Positions 36,654-46,643 of a stretch of 64,000 bases of DNA are shown one piece after another. Numbering within the stretch: the stretch's first letter is position 1; each line of letters starts with the position of its first letter. A program made the translations under genes and the position numbers. The DNA is from Pomphorhynchus laevis (lineage: Eukaryota; Acanthocephala; Palaeacanthocephala; Echinorhynchida; Pomphorhynchidae): contig WNNJ02002105.1 of NCBI GenBank assembly GCA_012934845.2, positions 1-64,000 on the forward strand, read 5' to 3'. Under the pieces are notes generated by a model. It was not told where the DNA came from and made no database searches. It was given only the letters and a program-made list of their open reading frames with translations.

Positions 36654-36686
36654 AATGTCAATCCTTTACTAGAAAGGATTGACATT
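36654..36686. repeat. Stem-loop, 14-nt perfect arms
   Basis: AATGTCAATCCTTT and its complement flank ACTAG. It lies between the hAT-type element and the HSP90-like scrap. Confidence 0.88.
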
Positions 36687-36713
36687 CTAAATCAAACCTT
36701 TTAATTCTAAGTA

Positions 36714-36782
36714 GGTCTCGAACTACCTGAAGACGACGAAGAAAAGAAGAAACATGAAGCCGATAAGGAAGCTTTGTTCAAG
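36714..36782 (+). pseudogene. HSP90-like fragment (GLELPEDDEEKKK)
   Basis: Twenty-three codons read GLELPEDDEEKKKHEADK then EALFK, closely resembling the GLELPEDEEEKKKxEE segment that starts the middle/C-terminal junction of cytosolic HSP90. The equivalent GRP94 segment in this window ([17 protein letters not shown]) is different, so this is not a GRP94 duplication. Upstream and downstream do not continue HSP90. It is probably a scrap of an HSP90 copy. The GC-richer stretch to 37030 is unrecognised. Confidence 0.4.
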
Positions 36783-37339
36783 ATAACTTATTGAAAAGAT
36801 ACCAAATATAGGCGATTGGATGATACAAAATTCTACTAGTTTCAACTACGGTAGAAGGAACTGACGGAAATAATTGCGATGTTGGGATCGAAGTTCAGTG
36901 CAACTGCCTGCATACGCGAGTCCTGGATACCAATATGCATTGGCTCTAAAATGATCAATTTAGCCTCGTTTACAAATGAAACTGCTATGTGAACACCGAT
37001 CAGACATACGTATGCCATAATCTACATGGGCTACGTACAAAAATAGATAATAAAAAGTTAAAAAACTAGCAGTTATATTAGTTCTATGAGCAGTTCTATC
37101 ATCTTTAGATCGACAATATATTGCTAACAAAATTCTCGGAATATTCCATGTTTTTATTAAATATTTTCGTAGAAAAAATACGATTGGTTCATACGATTTA
37201 AATGCATAGCTGACTTATTAGAATTTATAAAATAAATCTAAATTATATAAAAATATGTATATCTGTATATATAAAGATATGTGCATTTAACTCTGATAAT
37301 TTTTATTTAATAAGAACTTTTTTATTAACTCTAATAATT

Positions 37340-40090
37340 TTAGGTAGTGATCAAATTTATTACTTTATTTATGGCATTTAAATTTACAAGAAACACACTT
37401 TTGCATGAGCATTCTTGCATACCATATAATATAAAATATAATACATTAAATAATGAAATTTTAAGAATTGCTACAATATGCAATGATATTGGCTTTCTTC
37501 AAAATCATTTAAATAATTTAATAGATACATATTTTAAAGGTATTTCATACTTTTATAATTTATATTTGAACAATATAAAATATAATACATTAAATAATGA
37601 AATTTTAGGAATTGCCAAAACATTTAAATAATTTAAGAGAAATTTTAAGAATTAGCATTATATGTAATGATATTGGCTTTCTTGAATAAGGTACCTACTT
37701 TTATCGTCATTATTACAAAAAATTGTAATAATAAAGAATTGAAATCAATATGTAATGTTTATTTTAGAAACAATCTAGAAACATAATGCATTTGCAAAAA
37801 TCTTTATTTTTATTAAATAAATGAAAATTTTTGTACCTATAATCTAAAATAAATGGCAAATTGTTAATTAAGCAAATGCTATCAAAAGGTTATAGAAGTT
37901 GAGACTTCTACATTCAGACAAATAATCGTTGTTTCAAGGGGAAGTAATAGTATCCCAATTAAAGCTGATTTATTTTTATGCTGTATAGAATATGAATTTG
38001 TTCATAATTGTGTACAATGTCAATCAAAATTTTTAAAGATAATAAATATATGTTTCGATACATTGATGATATTCGTGTATTTAACTCTAATAATTTTTTA
38101 TTCAATAAGTTAACAAATTTATCCATGTAAACAAATTTTTAATAAAACTAATATTGATGTTAAAGAAAGTATATATCTTAATATGAACATTAAAGTAACA
38201 TTAATTTGAAACTACTTATAATTTATATCGTAAATTATACATATTTTTGCATGAGCATTCATGAAATTATAAAGTAATTATAATTTATGAATAATTATAA
38301 TATAATTATAATTTTTTTTTGAAAGAAGAAAAGCTTTATTCACAAAGTTTACAAAGGGAATTTAACCCAAATATCATTATGTTTGAATTACATGTTACGG
38401 GGCGTGTGCTTTAGCTAAGGCTCCTGTTGCTCGAGGCGGACGGCCTTTCCACTTGAAGAACGGTAACCCCGGATGCATATCGACGCCGCGCGGCATAGGG
38501 CAACACCGATTTCACGTGTAATGCGAGTCAAGCACTGTGCGTATGTCGTTTGGTCAGACCTCTGCGCCTGCAGAATGGCGATTCGGCGCAACACAGCACG
38601 AGATTATAATTATATAATTATAATTATTAATTATTGATTATATAATTATTGATTATATAATTATAATTATTAATATAATTATAATTATATTATAATTATA
38701 ATATATTATAATTATAATATAAATATTACCACATAATTATAAATTATGAGTTATGAATATGTGAAATGAGAGGTAATCGTAGTCCAATTATAGCTGACCT
38801 GTTTGTAAGCTTTATAGAATATGAATTTGTTCATAACTGCGTAAAAAATAAATCTAAATTATAAAAATATATGAAATATATGTTTTGATACATTGATGAT
38901 ATATGTGCATTTAATTCTAATAATTTTTATTCAATAAGTGAACAAATTTATCCAGGTAGCCTCATCCTTAATGAAACCAATATTAATCATAAACAATCGG
39001 ACACCCGGACTGTTGGTTGACAAGAAAAATCTTGTGTGTTATTATTTTCTTTCTTGTCAAGAAATTGTTGTTGTTTTCTGTTTGATTAAATTTATTATAA
39101 GCTGAATGATGTTTTTAGTAAATTGATTCCTCGAATCAGGTTACGATAATATCAATTTTAATGAAAAAGAAAGTGTATATCTAGATATGAACATTAAATT
39201 AGCATCAATTAAAACTACTTTTAATTTATATCGTAAGGATGACATATTTAAATTTACAAGAAACATATTTTTGCATGAGCATTCATGTATACCATATAAT
39301 ATAAAATATAATTTTAGAAAATATAATTTTAAGAAATGCAACAATTTGTATTAGCTTTCTTCAAAATCACATAAATAATTTAGGTCCATACCATCAAACA
39401 GAAAATAAATTTAAACTCTTAAGAGGAAATAATATATGATATATGGTTTATAATCAAAATCATTTAATAAATCAGGTTAAACTATTAAGAGAAACATTAT
39501 GGATGGATAATAAATAATATACTTTGTATTAGAATAAGATAATAGATAATCAAATTTCATCAGAAGAAATACGTCCTTAGAACATCTTTGGCCCCGCTGC
39601 TATGTAGGTTCGATTAATAATGTCCAAAACCTGATTCAGATAACAAAGTTATTATAGTGGAATCCAAAATACATAAATGTTAAAAGAATAAAATATTTTG
39701 TTCCATCTTTTAAATATTTTTATCATTAAATATCAAATAATAATATAATATAAAATATAATACATTAAATAATAAAATTTTAAGAATTGCAACAATATGT
39801 AATGATATTGGCGTTCTTCAACATCATTTAAATAATTTAATTGATGCATATTTTAAATTAAATTACTATAAAAATAACATCAAGCAGAAAATAGTAAAAT
39901 ATATAAATCAACACAATAATATTAAAAATAAATTTAAAATCATTAGCGGAAAATTTTTAATTATTTTATGGATAGATAATAAATAATATACTTTGAATTA
40001 GAATAAGATACTATATAATCAAATTTAATTAGAGGAAATACGTCCTTAGCACGTATTTGGCCCCGCTGCTATGTTGAGTCGAATTACTTT
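37340..40090 (+). mobile_element. Train of Penelope-like element fragments
   Basis: At least five plus-strand pieces of the Penelope family. 37370-37660: RT end ([32 protein letters not shown]), partly repeated. 37940-38270: SPIKADL-like to YIDDI-like. 38760-39000: [15 protein letters not shown] to an [14 protein letters not shown] block. 39160-39540: the KLASIKTTFNLYRKDD to HEHSCIPYNIK region plus 3' end. 39740-40085: RT C-terminus and 3' UTR up to the CCCCGCTGCTATGTTG motif. All are broken and AT-rich, and they are interrupted at 38312-38610 by another retroelement end. Confidence 0.8.
38312..38610 (-). mobile_element. 5'-truncated retroelement 3' end with AATAAA and poly(A)
   Basis: The minus strand reads LRRIAILQAQRSDQTTYAQC then TRITREIGVALCRAASICIRG, the closing block of the RHN-VRD/EP-type C-terminal family (compare [20 protein letters not shown] in the 19.5-kb copy). 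A 3' UTR follows with AATAAAG near 38335 and an A-run at the end (T-run on the plus strand at 38311-38320). The signal plus tail shows insertion from a polyadenylated RNA. It is a GC-rich island in very AT-rich DNA. Confidence 0.55.
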
Positions 40091-41330
40091 TTATATTAAT
40101 TAATTAAATTAACTAATTAATTAATTTACTCCTGTTGATATAAAATTATTTACAATTATTTATAATTATTATTATTTTTTATTTAAATTCTTTTAATTTA
40201 TAAATACGTATATTATTTTTTATCAATTATTTAATAAGCCGATATAATAGATAGTAAATTAACATTAAAAAATCAGAGACCGTCTTCGTTACATGACAGT
40301 GTAATAACAAGCAAATGTTGTTACTTCACCGCAGATAAAGATCACGGTCCAAAATACTTTAAATTGCAAAATACTTTTATCTAAGTACGTTTTGTCTAAG
40401 TGTGCATTTTCAAATTTTATATTTGTATCTCTAATATCTAAATAGCAAGTCTTTCAATTATCTTCATAAAGTGTAAATTATCTAATTTACTTAACAGACA
40501 AACAATACTCCATAATAGGCTTTTAATGTTAATCATGTCAATTTTTAACGTTATAACCAGACAGAACTATATAAAAATACAATGTATTTGTAAAAGCTTT
40601 CATAATTGTATTTCAATTAAATAAAATGTTGCAAAATCATAATTCGATCCAGAAATATAATGTGATGTGATTATTTAAAATATCCAAATTATATTGCAAC
40701 AAGATTTAAAAATATTTTAATTGTAAATAAAATGCTGATTTTTTACATCAGTGTTACATTTAGTGGAATGATTTAAAAAAATATGTAAAATTCACATATT
40801 CGTAAAATCTAGTAAGTTCATTGTGTTAATAGATTCATTCCACTCACAGAACTTACTCATTCCCAACTGTAAGGTAAGATTTGGAACTTGAAAATTGCCA
40901 GCATCCAATTGATTTTGATCCCGTTCAATTATTTGACTTAACATGGCTTGACGTGAGCATCTTCTAAGTTTTCGATGCTTCCTTTCCTGCTGCGAAGAAA
41001 TAAATTCGAGCTCGTCGTCGAGCTCGAATTCGAGCCCGCAGATCACGGTCCAAAATGCAACATACAAATTACATATCAATGTCAATTACAAAACAAAATG
41101 GTTGTCAATGAAGTCGCATATGATGAAGGGAGGTTTCATTTTTCCGTCTAATTTTTTTGAAAATATCCATTTGCTTCTTTTAATTGTAATTTATTTTAAT
41201 TAATTTAATTTAAGGATTCTATCAATTCAATTCTGTCTTATTCATTAATAATAAATTTATTACTTTTTTATCTACTTGTATTTTTTATCGAATAAATTGC
41301 CGTTCATTTGATTTCATAAGAAATCAAATT
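40090..41330. other. AT-rich DNA with one unrecognised short frame
   Basis: A minus-strand frame from 41085 to 40792 (97 codons) has a charged core (FELDDELEFISSQQERKHRK) but no family I recognise. Its start overlaps a local palindrome (GAGCTCGACGACGAGCTC). The phrase GATCACGGTCCAAAAT occurs at about 40340 and 41042. I do not claim a gene here. Confidence 0.3.
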
Positions 41331-41417
41331 AATTTGTGCTGTGTACATTTTCGGTGCATGGTACTTTGTTCTGTGTACAGTAATCGGTTAGCGTACAACA
41401 GCCAAACATCATACAAA

Positions 41418-42623
41418 ATGAGTAAATTTAGCATGTCGGAGCGTTCAAAGAACTCAATGAAAACTAATTTTCCTGCCAATGCAATAAACGAGGTAAGTGG
41501 AGATTTAGGTTCTCTTGAATATATTCCGGAGGGTGAACTTCCCCCGGTACCAAAATTATCCAACCTGGTGATTATCAGACTTTTGGTGCCTCTGGAAAGG
41601 CAGAACATGTTCAATGTTTTTATAAGAGGCTTTGCTCATCGATTTAAAAAAAGGATATTGTTCAATGCGATTAAATATTATGAATCTGAGATTAAAATCT
41701 CATTCTGCACTCCTGATCTCGCAATGTCGTACGTAGACTACTTTAAAAAAGAGCATTCGGAACAAGGCATAATTGCTTCCAAACCAATCCTGGCAACAAT
41801 AAAGATAAATAATATGCCCACATACATTTCAGAAGAAGATATATCAGCCCTAGAAACTGATTACAAAATCTCTAACGTGCGCTTTATAAAAGGGATTAAA
41901 GGCTTCCCCATTCCCGTTGCGTTCTGCAATGCCCCGGTTGATGAAGCTCCAAAACTATCGATTTCAACATGCAATCCTTTTATGGGGTATAATTTGAGAT
42001 TTTCAATAATCGAAACCGACTCACTAACGTACCCTCACTGCAACAATTGTCATCAGTGGGGGCATTGGTCCACTGGATGTTCTTTACCACATAAGTGCGG
42101 CGTGTGTGGTACAACTGCTATACATCCTGAGAAGTGCGAAAGTAAGCCATTTTGCGCAAACTGCGGTGGTGAGCACCCCGCATGGTCAAAAAAATGTAAA
42201 ATCTTTAAGGCGTACCAAAAGAGACACAGGGGTGTAACAGCAAAACCGACTAGCTTCGTGGAAGCTGTATCGTCTAACAAGAATGACGACAGGATGCCGG
42301 ACACAGAAATTCTTAAACTTATTGAAATGCAGCATCAGGCATCAATGATTCAACTTGAAAAATTGGTCCAAAAATTGGTGGGTCAATTAGCGGAATCCTT
42401 CCGTTCTCCTCCTTCTGGGAAGACCAACAATATTAAGAAGCCACCAAAATCTAAGAAACGAAACGGGTCAGCGCTAAGCATAGCCGCTCTGAAGCTTGCT
42501 CGGAAGGATTCGAATTGGGCTATGGCTAACGAGGGAAATGAAGATATCGCCCGTGGGCAAGCGACTCCATTTGTCGTGACGGGAAGCGGTAAAGGCGACT
42601 TTTCCGCCTCTAGTTGCGACTAG
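41418..42623 (+). CDS. LINE ORF1, Gag-like with three zinc knuckles
   Basis: RNA-binding ORF1 protein of the LINE. I chose the ATG at 41418 (MSKFSMSERSKNSMK), because the 28 codons upstream lie partly in the target-site duplication and host flank. After an RRM-like central region come three CCHC-type knuckles: CNNCHQWGHWSTGC, CGVCGTTAIHPEKC and CANCGGEHPAWSKKC, as in Jockey/R1/I-group ORF1s. A basic C-terminus (KKPPKSKKR) follows. It is uninterrupted, about 401 codons. Translation of ORF2 probably uses the ATG 34 bp downstream. Confidence 0.8.
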   Translation: MSKFSMSERSKNSMKTNFPANAINEVSGDLGSLEYIPEGELPPVPKLSNLVIIRLLVPLERQNMFNVFIRGFAHRFKKRILFNAIKYYESEIKISFCTPDLAMSYVDYFKKEHSEQGIIASKPILATIKINNMPTYISEEDISALETDYKISNVRFIKGIKGFPIPVAFCNAPVDEAPKLSISTCNPFMGYNLRFSIIETDSLTYPHCNNCHQWGHWSTGCSLPHKCGVCGTTAIHPEKCESKPFCANCGGEHPAWSKKCKIFKAYQKRHRGVTAKPTSFVEAVSSNKNDDRMPDTEILKLIEMQHQASMIQLEKLVQKLVGQLAESFRSPPSGKTNNIKKPPKSKKRNGSALSIAALKLARKDSNWAMANEGNEDIARGQATPFVVTGSGKGDFSASSCD

Positions 42624-42657
42624 GTGGAGGGCGTCCCACTTCGGTAACACTTACGCA

Positions 42658-45222
42658 ATGGGAAGTAATCAAGGACCTTTTTCACTGAATATCCTTCAGT
42701 GGAATTCGGGAGGTGCTTCCGCCCTTAGCCTTCTATCTGGTAGAGATGCAGATGTTATAGTCCTTCAGGAGACGCGGTCTATCCGTCTCCCCCAGGATAT
42801 TACTCGATTTATCCCTAAGCACATATACACCCACTTTACTCCTTACATAACCCCCCCCTCACTCCTCTTCATCACAAGGTCTTTTAACCCTAGTAAAAAG
42901 CTCCTTAAGATCATCCCTCCTATTAAATTGATATTTAATTGAACAGTTAGATTTCCCTTTCCGTACCAGTTCTGATTTGGCTGTTGTAAGTAAGTAAGTA
43001 AGGGTTTTATTAATTGATATTTATTTAATTGATACTCTTGTCCAGCCCTATCTTGTTTAGCTATATCACTTTGTAAGAACGGTAAGCGTATAAGCATAGC
43101 CAATGTCTATATTCGGCCAGGAGAAATTCACAAAAACCGTGACCTCCTGGATCAAATATTGGGGAGCGGTTATGACATGTTACTTGGTGACTTCAACGAC
43201 AGAACTGGTCGTTGGATTAATGCAGCACTCCGCAGAGCAAGGATCGACTATCTTATTCATAAACCACCTTCCCCAACCTTTCATTGCTCTACAACAAATT
43301 CTCTCCTCGACATATTACTGCTACATAAGATGTGGTTGTTGAAACCCATTTGCACCGAGCAGTCGCGTCAACAACAGACCACCTCTCATGACCTAATTCG
43401 CTGGCGGCTAGAGGACGATACGTTGCTTAGAAGAAGGTTTCACTTTGATCCTATTAGAGTGGCCTTCTTTCAGGCAGCTATCCAACTCTTCCCCAGAATT
43501 GGAATTGAGAGTTTGACCGAATTTAATTCCTACCTGTCATCGCAAGCTACCGCGATCCTTTCGACTACCTATAAAGGTCGAATATACAATCCTACTCCAA
43601 CAAAGCTCAAGGTCCTAGCTAAAATGTTGCACCTTCCCAATCTCTCTGTTTCCGCCAGACATATCCTCTCGAATGAATATTGGAGCTCTAGATATAGGCT
43701 CCAGCTGAGCAGGGATAGGGCAAGCATTGCTCACCAAAACCCTTCTCAGGCTTCCTTCTGGAAGATATTCAAGAAGGAGAAATTTGTTTGCTGGAAGGAT
43801 AGAGCCTTGGTTTAGATTGGTAGCATAGGCCTTGACAAAGTTTTAGAGGAGTCACTTTCCTTACACAATTATGGAGCCACTCATTCTCCCCAACCAATCC
43901 CGCCTTGTGTGACTTCAGGAGTAGGGACTTGTCTGTTACAGATATCCTTAACTCCTGGGGACCACTCCCGGGCACCTCCAAATCCCACGCGCCACTCACC
44001 ACTCGTGTCTGTCAGCTTTTGACATACAGTCAGAGAAAGGAGGTCGCCATCACAATGCTATTAGCCTCCCCGTCTGACATAGCGGAAATCAACATCAGCC
44101 GTCGAGTTTTTTTTACCTAAAAAGAGATTAATCACTTGTCCTAAAGATCTGCGGCCCATCTCGATTCAAAACGCCCTCATATCCATCTACGAGAAAGCGC
44201 TTGCGCGTAGAATCCGCGTTCATTTATGTAGGCGTAATTTGATCCCACCGAGTTTTCATGGGTTTGTCAAAGGGCGCTCGGTCCATTCAGCAATTGGTGA
44301 AGTGCATCAGTTTTGTCAGGATAATAGTCATCAGCTTGCTGTGGCTGTTTTTCTTGATTTTTCAGCTGCATTTGACCGGATCTCCATTCCCTTCGTTATC
44401 TCCTCTCTCAGGTCCCTCGGGTTGCCTGCGAGAATTGTTAACAGGGTGGAGATATTGTTGTACACCAAGCGGTTCTACTATGAAGACGACCCTGATGCGC
44501 GTCAGTTCTACCCTATTACAGGTGTACCTCAAGGATCCCCACTTTCTCCTATCTTATATCTTGCTGCATCCATTGTATTATTCAAGAATTTTAAACGTGA
44601 TCAACATCTAGTGGTATATGCTGATGATACCACAGCCTTGTTCTCTGGACGCAGGTGCAAAGATGTAATCTCTGACATCAGCCGTTTCTTTTTAAGATTA
44701 AAAGATCAGTTGCCCCCATCCAATCTTATTTTAAACTCCTCTAAATCACAGGTGGTTGTCTTTAATGGCGTTCCTGCCACCAAAAAGAAACTTAAGAGAC
44801 TAGCACTCTCTACACTCTCCTTCATTTTGCAGCATCAACCACTCCCCATCTTCACGAGTCGAGTAAAATATCTGGGGTTCACCGTTACGGTGAATTGGTC
44901 GGCGAAAGCTGACCTGGATAGACTTAAACGTATCCTGAAGAAAGCTAGGTGGGCTCTGAAATGGGCCCAGCATCTGCCATTGAATGGGATAACCCAAGTG
45001 CGCCTCTGGGGTACTTGGGCTATCTCGGGATTAGTCTTCTTCTCACGAGGACGTCCCCCAGAACAAAGACTAAGGTTTCTCAAGCTCCTCATCTCGAGAT
45101 TACCAACCATAGTCCGCCTTGACTGGACTCTTAGGTGTGTGAGAGACCCCGAATGGTTCAGTCAGAGGGCGGCGCGCTGGTGCGGCCGAGGGGCTCAGAT
45201 CCCTCTGGACCTGAGGCCGTGA
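42658..45222 (+). pseudogene. LINE ORF2: APE-type endonuclease and reverse transcriptase, broken
   Basis: The endonuclease starts LNILQWNSGGA, with the catalytic Glu in VIVLQETRS. After an insertion (about 42942-43034) it resumes in the same frame with ANVYIRPGEIH and MLLGDFNDR. The RT is best in 44120-45222: DLRPISIQNALISIYEK, HGFVKGRSV, FLDFSAAFDRIS, GVPQGSPLSPILY and catalytic YADD at about 44617. A C-terminal basic region ends at the stop (45220-45222). Between about 43815 and 44120 the frame is lost, so this copy cannot make intact ORF2. Motifs fit the Jockey/I superfamily; the clade is not settled. Confidence 0.8.
42942..43034 (-). mobile_element. LINE 3'-end plus flank inserted into the endonuclease
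   Basis: Bases 42942-43013 are the exact reverse complement of about 45323-45394, that is, the last part of this LINE's 3' UTR and (TTAC)n tail followed by 44 bp of its own downstream flank. Near-identical AATTGATATTTAATTGA-like copies sit on both sides, as a target-site duplication would. The endonuclease frame is the same before and after. It reads as a tiny, heavily 5'-truncated insertion with 3' transduction. Confidence 0.65.
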
Positions 45223-45361
45223 ATTTAAGTTGAAGATTCCAAAATACACGTCGTGAACAGTTTCTATTTTAAGTTGTCTTTTGCATGTTTTTGTTTCTTA
45301 AGTTTTTATCAGTTATATAGTTATTAATAAAACCCTTACTTACTTACTTACAACAGCCAAA

Positions 45362-46640
45362 TCAGAACTGGTACGGAAAGGGAAATCTAACTGTTTAATT
45401 AAAACAGAGCATTTGTGTACGTATTTTATACCAGGCAACCCTCAAACTCGTTTCTGTCAGGACAGTCTATCGCTGTTAGATTTCATAAAAAATTATTTAT
45501 TTTCTTCATAAACACGGCACACGATCCCCGAGCTCGTGCCCGTGCTTTCCTGTTCCAAACGGATCAGCGTAGCCGTTTAGCGGGAAAATGCAGCATGCAT
45601 AATGGAGTTCATTAGCGGCGGAGGGTCGTCAATGCTGCTTTCGTGATGGGTAGTAGCGTGATATTTCCGTATCTACGTCGTCTCGGCGTGAAGTTACTAA
45701 GATAGCACGACATTTATAGAAATTGACTTTTATTCTATTGTATTTTTAATAAATTTATTGGAGTGTTTTATTTAATATATTTAATATTTATTTGATTTAA
45801 TAGTTTATTTGATTTCATAATAAATTATAAATAACAAATGTAATGCTATTTAATATAAGTAAACTCAGTTACCTGATCTGATTATTCGATATGCAGTATT
45901 TTCTCAAAATGTACTTGTAACTTAAAGTATGCGAAATTAGCAGATGTTGTTTACTTGTTGACTTGCGTGTTTTTAAGCTGTGATGTTTAAATTGGTCGTT
46001 TGTTATTTTTAAGATAAATCTATTAATGTTGACTGAAAAATAAATAAGTGAAGATAACATATTTTAAATATAAAATTTAATTATATTTAATATGATTATA
46101 TTTATATAATATATATAAATATTTATAAATATTTCTTTCGTATATTGTAAATGTTATGCTGTTTTATCAACCTCAAAATATTAAATTGAAAATACGTCGT
46201 ATTCTAATATGTAACGAATATTATCGATAGACATATTATAACGAATATTATCGATGTAACGAATATTATCGATTAGAAATATCGATCCTGATCTGTATTT
46301 TAAATTTATAAATATCCAGGAACAATCCATATAAAGTTTAAATTGGTCGTTTGTTATTTTGAAGATAAATCTATTAATGTTGACTGAAAAATAAATTGGA
46401 GATAACATATTTTAAATATAAAATTATATTTACTCTTCAGTAATTACATCTTCAGTAACTTTCTGAAGATGCTAACAGAGTTTAGCAAAATATCAAATAA
46501 AAGCTTTGCCTTTTCTGAATCAGCTCCGATAATTCTTTATTAATAAAACATTTTACAAAATTTGGATTTAAAACGCTCTTTCATTTCAAAACTACAAAAA
46601 AATGATTTTATGTTTATACCCAAATAGTAGCTAAAGACTT
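45362..46640. other. Intergenic, with a 345-bp spaced duplication
   Basis: A block of about 95 bp (AATTGGTCGTTTGTTATTTT to CATATTTTAAATATAAAATT) occurs at about 45990-46085 and again at 46335-46430. At 45850-45890 there is a Penelope-tail-like AAACTCAGTTACCTGATCTG. A GC-rich patch at 45420-45690 has no recognised coding sense. Confidence 0.6.
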
Positions 46641-46643
46641 CAT

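Larger units (their letters stand above)
41407..45349 (+). mobile_element. Nearly full-length LINE (Jockey/I-like) with target-site duplication
   Basis: The element is bracketed by ACAACAGCCAAA at 41395-41406 and 45350-45361 (12 bp; the first two bases could belong to the tail). ORF1 41418-42623 and ORF2 42658-45222 are separated by 34 bp; the 3' UTR ends with AATAAAA and a (TTAC)n tail. Only about 11 bp precede the ORF1 ATG, so it is full-length or lacks little at its 5' end. ORF2 is damaged: an insertion of about 93 bp sits in the endonuclease, and the frame is lost between about 43815 and 44120. Base composition is much more GC-rich than the flanks, typical of a young insertion. Confidence 0.85.

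Noticed and set aside
42053-42304. Minus-strand Cys-containing frame
   Set aside because: Antisense of the LINE ORF1 zinc knuckles.
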